From Arthrobacter humicola (GTDB lineage Bacteria; Actinomycetota; Actinomycetes; Actinomycetales; Micrococcaceae), in NCBI RefSeq assembly GCF_022803015.1, contig NZ_JAFKON010000006.1:124001-188000 (forward strand): 64,000 nt of DNA, in the 5' to 3' direction. A program made the translations under genes and the position numbers. This document shows, piece after piece, positions 20,296 through 28,555 of this stretch (its first letter is position 1; each line of letters opens with the position of its first letter). The notes under the pieces were generated by a model. It was not told where the DNA came from. It made no database searches and saw only the letters and a list, made by a program, of their open reading frames with translations.

Positions 20296-22220
20296 ACTCC
20301 GCGCACACCCGCTCACTGAAGCCCGCGCTTGTCCGTAGCGAGCGAACATCAGCTTTAGACAGGGGTCTCCTGGCCGAGTGGCCACGCACGCTGTTCCACA
20401 GCGGCCGGTGGCAACGTCCTGCTCTGTTGGCCCTGCTGGCGCTCACAGCGTTGCTCTACACATGGGGCTTGGATCGCAACGGGTGGGCGAACTCCTACTA
20501 CTCTGCGGCTGCCATGTCTGGATCCCTCGATTGGACGGCACTTCTCTTCGGCGCCTCCGATCCGGGGAATGCGATCACCGTGGACAAACCCCCTCTCAGC
20601 ATCTGGGTCATGTCGCTATCCGTCCGCGTGTTCGGACTCAACTCCTGGAGCCTTTTGCTTCCGCAGGCGCTCATGGGCGTAGCTGGCGTCTATCTTCTCT
20701 ACCGAATGGTCCAAAAACGCTTCAATTCAGCTGTGGGCCTGCTGGCCGCTGCATTTATGGCCGTCATGCCCGTCTCTACAGTCATGTTTCGTTACAACAA
20801 CCCTGATGCGCTCCTGACGCTGCTCATGATTGGAATTGCCTTTCTTGCCCTGGAATCCATCGATGGTGGCCAAGTTAGATGGCTGCTGCTGGCCGGCCTG
20901 CTCACTGGCCTGGCTCTTCTCACGAAACAGCTTCAGGTCCTGCTTCTGCTGCCTTCCATTGCGGCAGCATACTTTCTGTTCTCGCGCGCCTCAGTATTCA
21001 AGCGGTGCCTGCATCTTCTCGCTGCCCTCGGCGCGGCCGCGGTGGCAGGCGGCTGGTGGTTCCTGTTAGTTCAAATCACGGACCCGGCCCGACGACCGTT
21101 CATCGGCGGCTCCAGGAAGAACAGCGTCGTGGAGCTCACCTTGGGCTATAACGGGCTCGACCGCCTGACCGGGGAAGACGCCAGCAGAACCATGGCGGCG
21201 GGTATCACGGGCGCGGCCGACCAACTCGATGTCGGCTTCCAGCGCTTCCTCCAGCCACAGTTCTCCGGACAGAGCGGGTGGTTCCTCCCGTTGGCTGCAG
21301 CGGGTCTCTGCATTGGACTCTGGTGCATCGTCCGGCGCCGAGTGCCCCGCGCCGCAAGTGCGCTCCTCGTGCTTTGCTGCGTGTGGTTCGCCTGCTCCGC
21401 CACCGTTCTCGCCTTCATGTCTGGAATCGTGCACCCGTATTACGTCCTGACCGCTGTCCCGCCCATGTGCTGCCTGGCGGCCGTTGCCCTGGTGTACTTT
21501 CTGCATGGGCTCGCCGCCCCCCGCACGCGTTGGGCAGCCATTATCACGCTGACAGCGAGCATGATCTTTGCCTATGTCACCGCGGCCCGTTCGACGGCGG
21601 ATTTCCCGGGTTTGCCCTACGTCATGCTGCTAATTTGGGGCATCGCGATCGCCGGAGTCCTTATCCCTGCACCAAAACCCGCAGTGGCACGGGCAAGCGC
21701 AGTGTTCCTGCTTGCTGCGTTGTTCCTTGGGCCCCTGCTGTGGTCGCTGAACACGGTCCTGGCCCCCCACATCGGGGCCGGAGTGGTTGCTGGGCCCAGT
21801 ATCCTCGGCATGCGCACCGACGAGCGCAATCGCGCGTCTCCGGACACTCACCCGAGTTACTTGGCCGTCATGTACGGTGATCTGCCGTCGGCCGGCGTAC
21901 TTGAGCGCTTGAGCAACCAGCCGGCGTCCACGACGTGGGCGGCTGCCATAGTCGGATCCGAGACTTCCGCCAACTATCAGCTCGAATCCGGTCATGCGGT
22001 GCTGCCGCTGGGTGGGTTCGACGGGACGGATCCGTTCCCGACCCTGGAACAGTTCGAGGTACTCGTCGCGGAAGGACGAGTGGGATCATTAGTCGTACAG
22101 AACCTGCCGCCGCAGACCTTGGAAGGCCGCGGCGAGTCAGCTCGAATCGTCGAATGGGTGAGGCAGCGATTCGTAGCCGAGGATGTCGACGGGGCACAGT
22201 ACTTTCAACTCGCCAAATAA
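20292..22220 (+). CDS. GT39 membrane glycosyltransferase (ArnT/PMT-like, YkcB type)
   Basis: 642 residues, starting at TTG 20292 inside the end of the preceding gene. About ten or more membrane helices fill residues 35-490. The first outside loop carries GNAITVDKPPLSIWV, a signature of bacterial GT39 enzymes that move sugars from polyprenyl phosphate to exported acceptors. A soluble C-terminal domain (about 500-640, with LPLGGFDGTDPFPTLEQF) matches the extracellular part of YkcA/B proteins. It should use the lipid-linked sugar made by the adjacent GT2-GtrA protein; the acceptor is unknown. Confidence 0.85.
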   Translation: MNSAHTRSLKPALVRSERTSALDRGLLAEWPRTLFHSGRWQRPALLALLALTALLYTWGLDRNGWANSYYSAAAMSGSLDWTALLFGASDPGNAITVDKPPLSIWVMSLSVRVFGLNSWSLLLPQALMGVAGVYLLYRMVQKRFNSAVGLLAAAFMAVMPVSTVMFRYNNPDALLTLLMIGIAFLALESIDGGQVRWLLLAGLLTGLALLTKQLQVLLLLPSIAAAYFLFSRASVFKRCLHLLAALGAAAVAGGWWFLLVQITDPARRPFIGGSRKNSVVELTLGYNGLDRLTGEDASRTMAAGITGAADQLDVGFQRFLQPQFSGQSGWFLPLAAAGLCIGLWCIVRRRVPRAASALLVLCCVWFACSATVLAFMSGIVHPYYVLTAVPPMCCLAAVALVYFLHGLAAPRTRWAAIITLTASMIFAYVTAARSTADFPGLPYVMLLIWGIAIAGVLIPAPKPAVARASAVFLLAALFLGPLLWSLNTVLAPHIGAGVVAGPSILGMRTDERNRASPDTHPSYLAVMYGDLPSAGVLERLSNQPASTTWAAAIVGSETSANYQLESGHAVLPLGGFDGTDPFPTLEQFEVLVAEGRVGSLVVQNLPPQTLEGRGESARIVEWVRQRFVAEDVDGAQYFQLAK

Positions 22221-22237
22221 GAGCTCTTGAAACGGCG

Positions 22238-22271
22238 AAAGCCCGCCCCGCCGAGTGGCGGAACGGGCTTT
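22238..22271. terminator. Bidirectional terminator between the GT39 gene and rpsI
   Basis: Outer arms AAAGCCCG / CGGGCTTT and inner arms CCGCC / GGCGG are separated by a two-base bulge and a GAGT loop. It lies between converging genes and gives short T-runs in both directions. Confidence 0.75.
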
Positions 22272-22303
22272 CGTGCAAGCGCCAGAAGCGCTTGGAAGCG
22301 GGA

Positions 22304-22813
22304 TTAACGCTTCGAGTACTGCTGAGCCTTACGGGCCTTCTTGAGACCGGCCTTCTTACGCTCGATGACGCGGGCGTCACGGCGCAGGTAACCGGCCTTC
22401 TTCAGGGTGGCGCGGTTGTTCTCGGTGTCGATCTCGTTCAGTGAACGGGCGATGCCGAGGCGCAGGGCACCGGCCTGGCCGGAAATACCGCCACCATGGA
22501 TGCGGGCGATGACGTCGTAGGCGCCGTCAAGATCGAGGATCTTGAAGGGCTCGTTGACGTCCTGCTGGTGCAGCTTGTTCGGGAAGTAGTTCGCCAGCTC
22601 GCGGCCGTTGATGGTCCACTTGCCGGAGCCGGGCACAACGCGAACGCGTGCAACGGCTTCCTTACGACGGCCAACTGCAGCGCCGGCAACGGTCAGTGCC
22701 GGGCGTTCCTTCTTCGGCGCAGCTGCTTCCGCAGCACCGCTCTCCGAGGTGTAGCTGGTCAGGTTTTCCTCAGCCTCAACGGCTTCGGTGGTCAGTTCTT
22801 CGTTCTGAGCCAC
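22304..22813 (-). CDS. rpsI: 30S ribosomal protein S9
   Basis: 169 residues. The C-terminal 130 are S9, with [28 protein letters not shown] and the basic end [11 protein letters not shown] that reaches the P-site tRNA. About 40 acidic, disordered N-terminal residues precede it, as in other actinobacterial S9 proteins. It follows rplM by 36 bases in the conserved pair. Confidence 0.97.
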   Translation of the reverse strand: MAQNEELTTEAVEAEENLTSYTSESGAAEAAAPKKERPALTVAGAAVGRRKEAVARVRVVPGSGKWTINGRELANYFPNKLHQQDVNEPFKILDLDGAYDVIARIHGGGISGQAGALRLGIARSLNEIDTENNRATLKKAGYLRRDARVIERKKAGLKKARKAQQYSKR

Positions 22814-22849
22814 GATTCTCCTTGATAAAAAGTTGGTTGGTGGCCAGGA

Positions 22850-23293
22850 CTACTGGGCGACCTGGGTGATTTCGAAAGTCTTGGGCTGCTGGGCGGCGTG
22901 GGGGTGCTCTGCACCGCGGTACACCTTCAGCTTGCCCAGCTGCTGTGCAGCGAGGGAGTTCTTCGGGAGCATGCCCTTGATGGCCTTCTCCACGGCGCGA
23001 ACCGGGTTGGACTCAAGCAGCTCCGCGTAGTTGACGGAGGTCAGGCCGCCCGGGTAGCCGGAGTGGCGGTATGCGCGCTTCTGCTCCAGCTTGGCGCCGG
23101 TGAGGGCAACCTTTTCAGCGTTGATGATGATGACGAAGTCGCCCATGTCCATGTGGGACGCAAAGGTGGCCTTGTGCTTGCCGCGCAGCAGGATTGCGGT
23201 CTGGCTGGCAAGACGACCAAGGACAACGTCGGTGGCGTCAATGACGTGCCACTGGCGGTTGATATCGCCGGGCTTCGGGGTGTACGTACGCAC
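22850..23293 (-). CDS. rplM: 50S ribosomal protein L13
   Basis: 147 residues. [37 protein letters not shown] and the central [16 protein letters not shown] are typical L13. First gene of rplM-rpsI. In other actinobacteria truA lies directly upstream; here the tad locus takes that place. Confidence 0.97.
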   Translation of the reverse strand: MRTYTPKPGDINRQWHVIDATDVVLGRLASQTAILLRGKHKATFASHMDMGDFVIIINAEKVALTGAKLEQKRAYRHSGYPGGLTSVNYAELLESNPVRAVEKAIKGMLPKNSLAAQQLGKLKVYRGAEHPHAAQQPKTFEITQVAQ

Positions 23294-23612
23294 GGTGTTT
23301 GCCTCGTTCTTGTTCTGGCGTTCTTGTTTTAGGCGTCACTCTTACGGTGCACCTACTATCTATGCGCTACCGGAACAGAGGTGAGGGCTCCATGTAACCA
23401 GTCATCCTGAAGTCTCGAATGTGCACGTTGAGTAGCTATCCTGCAACCGGATTCTCAAGCGGGCACGCACCATCGAGATAGGACACGCACAACGACTACC
23501 AAGAATAGCCGATCACGGCCTCTTGGGTCAAAATGGGGTGTCCGGATGCATCCTGTTTGCTCTCTGCTTCGCAGAGTGTCCTGTGCCGGCCCGTCGCATC
23601 CTTGGAGGAACC
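23294..23612. other. Gap between divergent rplM and the prepilin peptidase gene
   Basis: About 320 bases without a convincing gene. It must hold the minus-strand rplM-rpsI promoter and any plus-strand promoter for the peptidase gene. I could not settle on -35/-10 pairs. The plus frame is open from 23523, but the Cys-rich stretch before GTG 23613 is unlike a prepilin peptidase. Confidence 0.5.
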
Positions 23613-24308
23613 GTGTCCGATCCCGCCGCCGCCGGCTCCCTGCTGCTTGCACAGCCCTCCGGATCGTTCACTGGCGTCCTTTTCATGGCGGGTGTTGGCC
23701 TCGCCGGCGCATGCCTGTCCCTGCTGGCCGAACTCCTTATCCGGCGCACGCTCCCCCGCCTTGGCGGACCCCTGACTGTACGCATGAGAATTACGACGGC
23801 GGCAGCCACGTTCGCGCTGTCCACCATGCTGGCCTGGCGCTTCGGGCTCTCCCCCGAGCTATTTGCGTACATCCTGCTGGCAGTGGCCGGCGTCCAGCTG
23901 GCACGGATCGACCTGCAGCACCACCTGCTGCCCAACCGGATGGTCCTGCCCCTGCTGGCGGCCGGAATCGTGCTACTCGGAGCCGCTGCAGGGGTGTCCG
24001 GCGAGGTAGGTAGCCTACTGCGCGGGATGGCCGGCGCCTTAATATTGTTCGTTTTGTACCTTTTTCTTGCCCTGACCAGCCGAAACGGCCTCGGAATGGG
24101 CGATGTGAAGCTTGCTGCACCACTTGGCCTGTACTTGGGCTACCTAGGCTGGTCCCACTTGTTCTATGGCGGAGCTCTGGGGTTCGTCGCAGGTGGCGTC
24201 GCTCCCCTGCTCCTGGTCCTCAAGAACCGCGGAAACAAGCAGAAGGAAGTCCCCTACGGGCCCTCGATGCTGGCTGCCGGCCTGGCAATTATCCTGCTGC
24301 TCCCCTAA
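23613..24308 (+). CDS. Prepilin peptidase, A24 family (TadV/CpaA-like)
   Basis: 231 residues from GTG 23613, preceded by GGAGG four bases upstream. It is a polytopic membrane protease that removes the leader of Flp prepilins. The two catalytic aspartates are in place: Asp100 in ARIDLQHHLLPN and Asp164 in GMGDVKL. It lacks the N-terminal methylase domain of PilD, as TadV proteins do. It is the only such gene in the window and so probably serves both tad clusters. Confidence 0.92.
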   Translation: MSDPAAAGSLLLAQPSGSFTGVLFMAGVGLAGACLSLLAELLIRRTLPRLGGPLTVRMRITTAAATFALSTMLAWRFGLSPELFAYILLAVAGVQLARIDLQHHLLPNRMVLPLLAAGIVLLGAAAGVSGEVGSLLRGMAGALILFVLYLFLALTSRNGLGMGDVKLAAPLGLYLGYLGWSHLFYGGALGFVAGGVAPLLLVLKNRGNKQKEVPYGPSMLAAGLAIILLLP

Positions 24309-24577
24309 GTGGTCTACGTCCCCGTGGGACGCGAATTAAGTAAGACGGCTTATCAAACCAAGTAGTCGAGCCCTGCTCCTACTTGAAAACTGAGTACACC
24401 TCTCATTTGTGGGCAGGTGGTGCCCCAAATTTCCTTCAAAAAGTCGAGTATCCCGCGCCATTGCAGGGGCCTTAATCGCCATGCAAATGTTGTCTCAGCG
24501 GAACTCCAGGGGGTTTAGCAAAAGGGGATTTGCTGGAATTTCGTTTCACATTCGAAACTCTGAAAAGGACAAATAAA
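24309..24577. other. AT-rich leader before the first flp gene
   Basis: 269 bases with markedly lower GC than the flanks. AAAAGGAC ends about seven bases before the flp ATG and is its ribosome site. The region probably holds the main promoter of the first tad cluster, but no -35/-10 pair stands out. No other gene or clear hairpin seen. Confidence 0.5.
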
Positions 24578-24769
24578 ATGACTGGTCTCATGGTCTCAAT
24601 GCTCGCTTTCATCGCCGGCGCCAAGGATCGCCTCTCCTCCGAGAAGGGCGCAACGGCTGTTGAATACGGGCTGCTCGTGGCGCTCATCGCGGCAGTAATC
24701 ATCGGCGTCGTCGTAACGCTCGGCACTCAGATCAACACCGCGTTCACCACGATCTCGGGCAAGCTCTAG
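24578..24769 (+). CDS. flp: Flp-type major pilin, tad cluster 1
   Basis: 63 residues. The class III prepilin junction is visible: a short leader ending SSEKG, then ATAVEYGLLVALIAAVIIGVV, the hydrophobic helix with the conserved Glu-Tyr of Flp pilins. The peptidase should cut before Ala. The start at 24578 has AAAAGGA upstream; a longer frame from 24530 has no ribosome site. A strong hairpin follows at once, so this gene is likely expressed well above the rest of the cluster. Confidence 0.93.
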   Translation: MTGLMVSMLAFIAGAKDRLSSEKGATAVEYGLLVALIAAVIIGVVVTLGTQINTAFTTISGKL

Positions 24770-24783
24770 CCGCGCACATGCAG

Positions 24784-24856
24784 AAAAGCCCAGGGCGGGG
24801 GGCGGAGGTAGTTCGGGCGATAGCTCCGCTGCCATCGCCTCCGGCCCTGGGCTTTT
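24784..24856 (+). terminator. Attenuator-type hairpin after flp, cluster 1
   Basis: Perfect 13-base arms AAAAGCCCAGGGC (784-796) and GCCCTGGGCTTTT (844-856). An inner CGGAGG / CCTCCG can extend the stem, and TTTT ends it. It sits between the major pilin gene and the rest of the operon; partial read-through would give abundant pilin and less machinery. Confidence 0.8.
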
Positions 24857-24898
24857 CGATTATCACGGTTGTGCCAGGTCTCAAGTGTTGGAGGAGTT

Positions 24899-25102
24899 GT
24901 GAAAGGTCTCAGTAGATATAGCTTGACCCTGCGGCGGGCGGCGGGAGCCGGCCGATGGGGAAAACTTTCAAGCGAAGCGGGAGCGACTGCGGTCGAATAC
25001 GGCCTTTTGGTGGCACTCATCGCTGCGGTGATCATAGGCATTGTCGGCACTCTTGGAGGTCAGCTAATTCCTGGCTTTCAATCCGTAGTTGACGGTCTCT
25101 GA
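24899..25102 (+). CDS. Second Flp-like pilin (possible minor pilin), tad cluster 1
   Basis: 67 residues from GTG 24899, with GGAGG four bases upstream. A basic leader of about 28 residues (KGLSRYSLTLRR...) precedes the same core as the major pilin, GATAVEYGLLVALIAAVIIG. The mature end (GQLIPGFQSVVDGL) differs from the major pilin. It overlaps tadE by one base (TGATG), so it is translated with the assembly genes beyond the hairpin. That placement suggests a low-abundance pilin, perhaps at the tip or for initiation; this is inference. Confidence 0.85.
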   Translation: MKGLSRYSLTLRRAAGAGRWGKLSSEAGATAVEYGLLVALIAAVIIGIVGTLGGQLIPGFQSVVDGL

Positions 25103-25545
25103 TGACTGCCCGGCATCGGGCGGCCGTACGCCCCGGATCCGAAAAGGAAAAGGGCGCGGTCGCAGTCGAGTTCGCGCTGGTTCTGCCGATCTTCCTCGTT
25201 CTCGTCTTGGGAATCGTCGAATTCAGCAGGGCATATAACATCCAGGTGTCGCTCTCAGAGGCCGCCCGGGAGACTGCACGGTATACGGCGATTCACTACG
25301 CCGACGCCGGCTTCAGCACGGCATCCGCCCAGGATGTAGGCGTCAGCGCTGCACCAACCGCGGCCCTGGCACCTGGGAACATCAACATTTCGTACTCCGG
25401 CGGCGGCGCTTGCGCAGCTGGCGACAGCGTTTTTGTCACAGTTAACGTGGCCACGCCCTACATGACTGGATTTCCCGCACTCATCCCGGGCATGCCAGCC
25501 AGCCTCAACATCTCCAGTAAAGGTGTAATGCGATGCGGCGGCTGA
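25102..25545 (+). CDS. tadE: TadE-like pseudopilin, tad cluster 1
   Basis: 147 residues. The TadE mark EKGAVAVEFALVLPIFLVLVLG near residues 16-37 holds a prepilin-like Glu and one membrane helix. A periplasm-side domain follows with two cysteines, one in GGGACAAGDS and one in the terminal MRCGG, which could pair. TadE is a minor pseudopilin of the Flp system. Its end overlaps the tadG-like gene by 13 bases. Confidence 0.9.
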   Translation: MTARHRAAVRPGSEKEKGAVAVEFALVLPIFLVLVLGIVEFSRAYNIQVSLSEAARETARYTAIHYADAGFSTASAQDVGVSAAPTAALAPGNINISYSGGGACAAGDSVFVTVNVATPYMTGFPALIPGMPASLNISSKGVMRCGG

Positions 25546-26567
25546 GGCGCGATGATCCCGAACGAGGTGTCATTGCACCCCTGACCGCGATCCTCATGGT
25601 GGCGATGCTTGGAATGGCGGCCTTCGCAGTTGATGTCGCAACGATGTATTCCGAACATGCGCAGCTGCAAAATGGTGCGGACTCCGCCGCCTTGGCCATT
25701 GCAGAATCCTGCGCCAAGACACCTACGGATGCGTCCTGTACCGCGCCTATGTCCTACGCAACGGGATTTGCAGATGGCAACGCCCTCGACGGGCACACCA
25801 ACGTACTCAGTGCCGCGGTTGGTGCCGGCACGGTGAACGTCACAACCCAGGCCCAGGATTCCTCGGGAAACAATCACTTTTCACTCGTTTTCGCACGCGT
25901 GCTGGGCATCCAGGTTACCGACATCCAGGCCTCGGCAGAGGCGAAGTTTGGTGGTTACTCGACTGGCAATGTGCTTCCGCTTTCGTTCTCCAAATGTGAG
26001 GCGGATCCAGGGTTTACAAAGGGTCTGCAGTTCTTCCCGGAGCACGGCAATTCTTTGGCAGACGATCCCGGTTATGAATGCATAACGACTTCCTCATCGG
26101 GGCTTGAAGTTCCCGGAGGGTTCGGCTGGCTAGATCACACCCCAGGGGTATGCAAGGTGACCGTGGACATCCTGAATCCGTGGGTGGGAACCAATACCGG
26201 CCAAAACTATGACAGTGATTGTGCCACCGCTCTGAACAATTGGGGGGCCGTTCTGGCTGATCCTTCGAAAACCGTGGACATACTCGTGCCGATCTTTGAC
26301 GACGTCCGTGGCATTGGAGCCGGCGCAGAATTCCACATCGAGGCCTTCGCCCAAATATCCCTTCGGGGATGGAATTTGAAAGGTGGCAGCTCGCTGCCCG
26401 GGGACTTCATGACTGCAGAGGCAACCACACTGTCCAAATCACTGAAGCTCAAGAACAGCGACAACGGAATTTTTGGGCGATTCATCAAAAAAGTCACCCT
26501 GGCCGAAGCAGCAGCCATGGGCGGCCCGACAACCTACGGAGCGCTGGGGGTCCAACTCTCCAAGTAG
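25533..26567 (+). CDS. TadG-like pilus assembly protein, tad cluster 1
   Basis: 344 residues. The N-terminal TadG-like segment (GVIAPLTAILMVAMLGMAAF, AVDVATMYSEHAQLQNGADS) gives one membrane helix and the amphipathic stretch typical of TadE/TadG proteins. The rest is an external domain with a cysteine pattern: C-x8-C near residues 66-75, then four more cysteines around the motif VPGGFGW. The same pattern recurs in the cluster 2 protein although the rest has diverged. I recognise no named domain in the C-terminal part. Confidence 0.85.
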   Translation: MRRLRRDDPERGVIAPLTAILMVAMLGMAAFAVDVATMYSEHAQLQNGADSAALAIAESCAKTPTDASCTAPMSYATGFADGNALDGHTNVLSAAVGAGTVNVTTQAQDSSGNNHFSLVFARVLGIQVTDIQASAEAKFGGYSTGNVLPLSFSKCEADPGFTKGLQFFPEHGNSLADDPGYECITTSSSGLEVPGGFGWLDHTPGVCKVTVDILNPWVGTNTGQNYDSDCATALNNWGAVLADPSKTVDILVPIFDDVRGIGAGAEFHIEAFAQISLRGWNLKGGSSLPGDFMTAEATTLSKSLKLKNSDNGIFGRFIKKVTLAEAAAMGGPTTYGALGVQLSK

Positions 26568-26615
26568 CAACGACCACGCAAAACGAGTTCTATTCGGCAA
26601 AAGGAGAAAGTCACA

Positions 26616-27365
26616 GTGAAAACTCGCCTACTGGGAGGCATCGTCGCACTTGTGCTGGCAATCGTTGGCACTCTGCTATTGGTCTCATATGTTCAAGCAT
26701 CAGAAGCCAGGGCCCAACAGGACCTGCAGCCCGTCGAGGTACTGGTAGTTCAGGAGCAGATCCCCAGGGGATCCGATGTTGAAAAGATCAAATCCGCCGT
26801 CAAGCTGACATCGCTTCCGGCGGCTTCCGTTCCCAATGGAGCACTCAAAAGCCTCGACGGACTAAACGGAAAGGTCGCAGGTGTAGAGCTGCTGCCCGGA
26901 GAGCCCCTGCTGGGCGCCCGATTGGCCGACCCTGAGAGCCTCTCAGCGCCAGGCTCCGTCCCTGTCCCCAATGGGATGCAGGAAATCTCAGTGCAGCTGG
27001 AAGCTCAGCGGGTGGTGGGCGGACGCATCGCGGCCGGCGACACCGTGGGCATCGTCGTCCTCTTCGACAAGGGCGCGCTGAAGGACTCCCCCGATGTCGA
27101 AACCGGCCAGGAGGTCTTCCACAAGGTTCTGGTCACCAGTGTTCAGCGGTCGACGGCGAAGGCGTCAACCGCCAGTGACCCCGCAACGCAGGCGAACACG
27201 GAACTGCCTACGGGACAGCTGATCGTCACGTTTGCCCGCAACGACGCCGATTCCGCGAAAATCGCGTTCGGTGCCCACTTTGGGAGCCTATGGCTCACAA
27301 AGGAGCCATCCACCGCCACAGAGGGCGCCCCCGTCGTGGTCAAGAAGCCGGGACTGTACCGATGA
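26616..27365 (+). CDS. cpaB: Flp pilus assembly protein RcpC/CpaB, tad cluster 1
   Basis: 249 residues. One N-terminal membrane helix (LLGGIVALVLAIVGTLLLVS) leads into a SAF-type domain (about 40-110) and the RcpC segment PVPNGMQEISVQLEAQRVVGG near 120-140, with AAGDTVGIVVLF following. GGAG lies upstream of the GTG start. RcpC/CpaB in Gram-negatives works with the secretin; here, with no outer membrane, it probably acts in the cell-wall space. It overlaps the next gene by four bases (ATGA). Confidence 0.88.
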   Translation: MKTRLLGGIVALVLAIVGTLLLVSYVQASEARAQQDLQPVEVLVVQEQIPRGSDVEKIKSAVKLTSLPAASVPNGALKSLDGLNGKVAGVELLPGEPLLGARLADPESLSAPGSVPVPNGMQEISVQLEAQRVVGGRIAAGDTVGIVVLFDKGALKDSPDVETGQEVFHKVLVTSVQRSTAKASTASDPATQANTELPTGQLIVTFARNDADSAKIAFGAHFGSLWLTKEPSTATEGAPVVVKKPGLYR

Positions 27366-28555
27366 GCCGCTTCGTACTGATCACCTCAGATCCAGGGTTT
27401 GAACGCCGTGTGAGGCAGGCAGCCTCAGGACTGCATGGCACGTTCCACGCGATCGTGGCCGACAGCCTCCCCCAGGGTCCCGATGACCTGCTCCGGGTCC
27501 TGAGCGGCGACCCTGCGGAAGTCATTCTGCTTGGCCCCGGTTTGCAGACAGAGGACTCCATCCGTCTGGCCAGTCTCTTCGACCTCCAATACCCGGAAAT
27601 AAGCGTTGTCCTGGTTACCGAAAGTGAGGAGGGCATCGCCCTTCCCGCAATGCGGGCCGGCATCAGGGATTTGCTCCAGCCGGATTCGGATGTTGACACC
27701 ATCCGCTCGTTGCTGGAACGGGCAAGTCTCGCAGCAGCCGGCCGGCGCCGTGGACTGGGAAACTCCGTGGAAGGACAGGCCAGGAGCGGCCGGATCATCG
27801 CGGTCATGTCGCCCAAAGGCGGGGTCGGCAAGACAACTGTCACCACCAACCTCGCTGTGGGGCTGGGCAAGGAGGCCCCCATGGGCGTCGTGGTGGTCGA
27901 CCTCGACCTCCAGTTCGGCGACGTTGCTTCAGGGCTCATGCTGGAACCGGAGCGAACACTTGCTGATGCCGTCGTCGGCGCCGCAGTCCTGGACAGCGTC
28001 GTGCTGAAGTCCTACTTGACGCTGCATCCCTCAGGCATCTACGCCCTCTGTGCCCCGCTGCGCCCAACCGATGCAGACCAGATATCGGGCGAACAGGTAG
28101 GACGACTCCTGAGCCAACTGGCCAACGAATTCAAGTACGTGGTGGTCGATACAGCACCTGGCCTGGGCGAGCATGTCCTGGCCACGCTGGAAATGGCAAC
28201 TGATGCTGTGTGGGTGTGCGGCATGGACATTCCCAGCATCCGCGGGCTTCGAACTGGATTCGGAATCCTCGCGGAACTCGACCTCGTACCTGACAACCGC
28301 CACGTCGTGCTCAATTTCGCGGATCGACGTACGGGGCTGACGCTGCAGGACGTTGAGGCCACGATCGGTTGTCCCGTGGATGTGGTGCTTCCGCGATCCC
28401 GCGCTGTGCCATTTTCCACGAACAAAGGCGCGCCGCTGCTCCAGGACGGCACCAGGGATTCGGTGACAAAGGGCCTCCGCCAGCTTGTCGAACGGTTCAG
28501 CGCCAACTGGGAGTCTCGCCCCCACAAGAAACTTCACAGAAGGGCAGTAGTCTAA
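27362..28555 (+). CDS. tadZ: TadZ/CpaE-type ATPase, tad cluster 1
   Basis: 397 residues from ATG 27362, overlapping cpaB. Residues 1-125 form a receiver-like domain (SRFVLITSDPGFERRV, EVILLGPGL, MRAGIRDLL). Residues 140-390 are a MinD/ParA-like ATPase with the deviant Walker A KGGVGKTT (152-159) and VVVDLDLQFGDVA. TadZ localises the secretion machine at the cell pole in other bacteria. It is linked to tadA by a one-base overlap. Confidence 0.92.
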   Translation: MSRFVLITSDPGFERRVRQAASGLHGTFHAIVADSLPQGPDDLLRVLSGDPAEVILLGPGLQTEDSIRLASLFDLQYPEISVVLVTESEEGIALPAMRAGIRDLLQPDSDVDTIRSLLERASLAAAGRRRGLGNSVEGQARSGRIIAVMSPKGGVGKTTVTTNLAVGLGKEAPMGVVVVDLDLQFGDVASGLMLEPERTLADAVVGAAVLDSVVLKSYLTLHPSGIYALCAPLRPTDADQISGEQVGRLLSQLANEFKYVVVDTAPGLGEHVLATLEMATDAVWVCGMDIPSIRGLRTGFGILAELDLVPDNRHVVLNFADRRTGLTLQDVEATIGCPVDVVLPRSRAVPFSTNKGAPLLQDGTRDSVTKGLRQLVERFSANWESRPHKKLHRRAVV

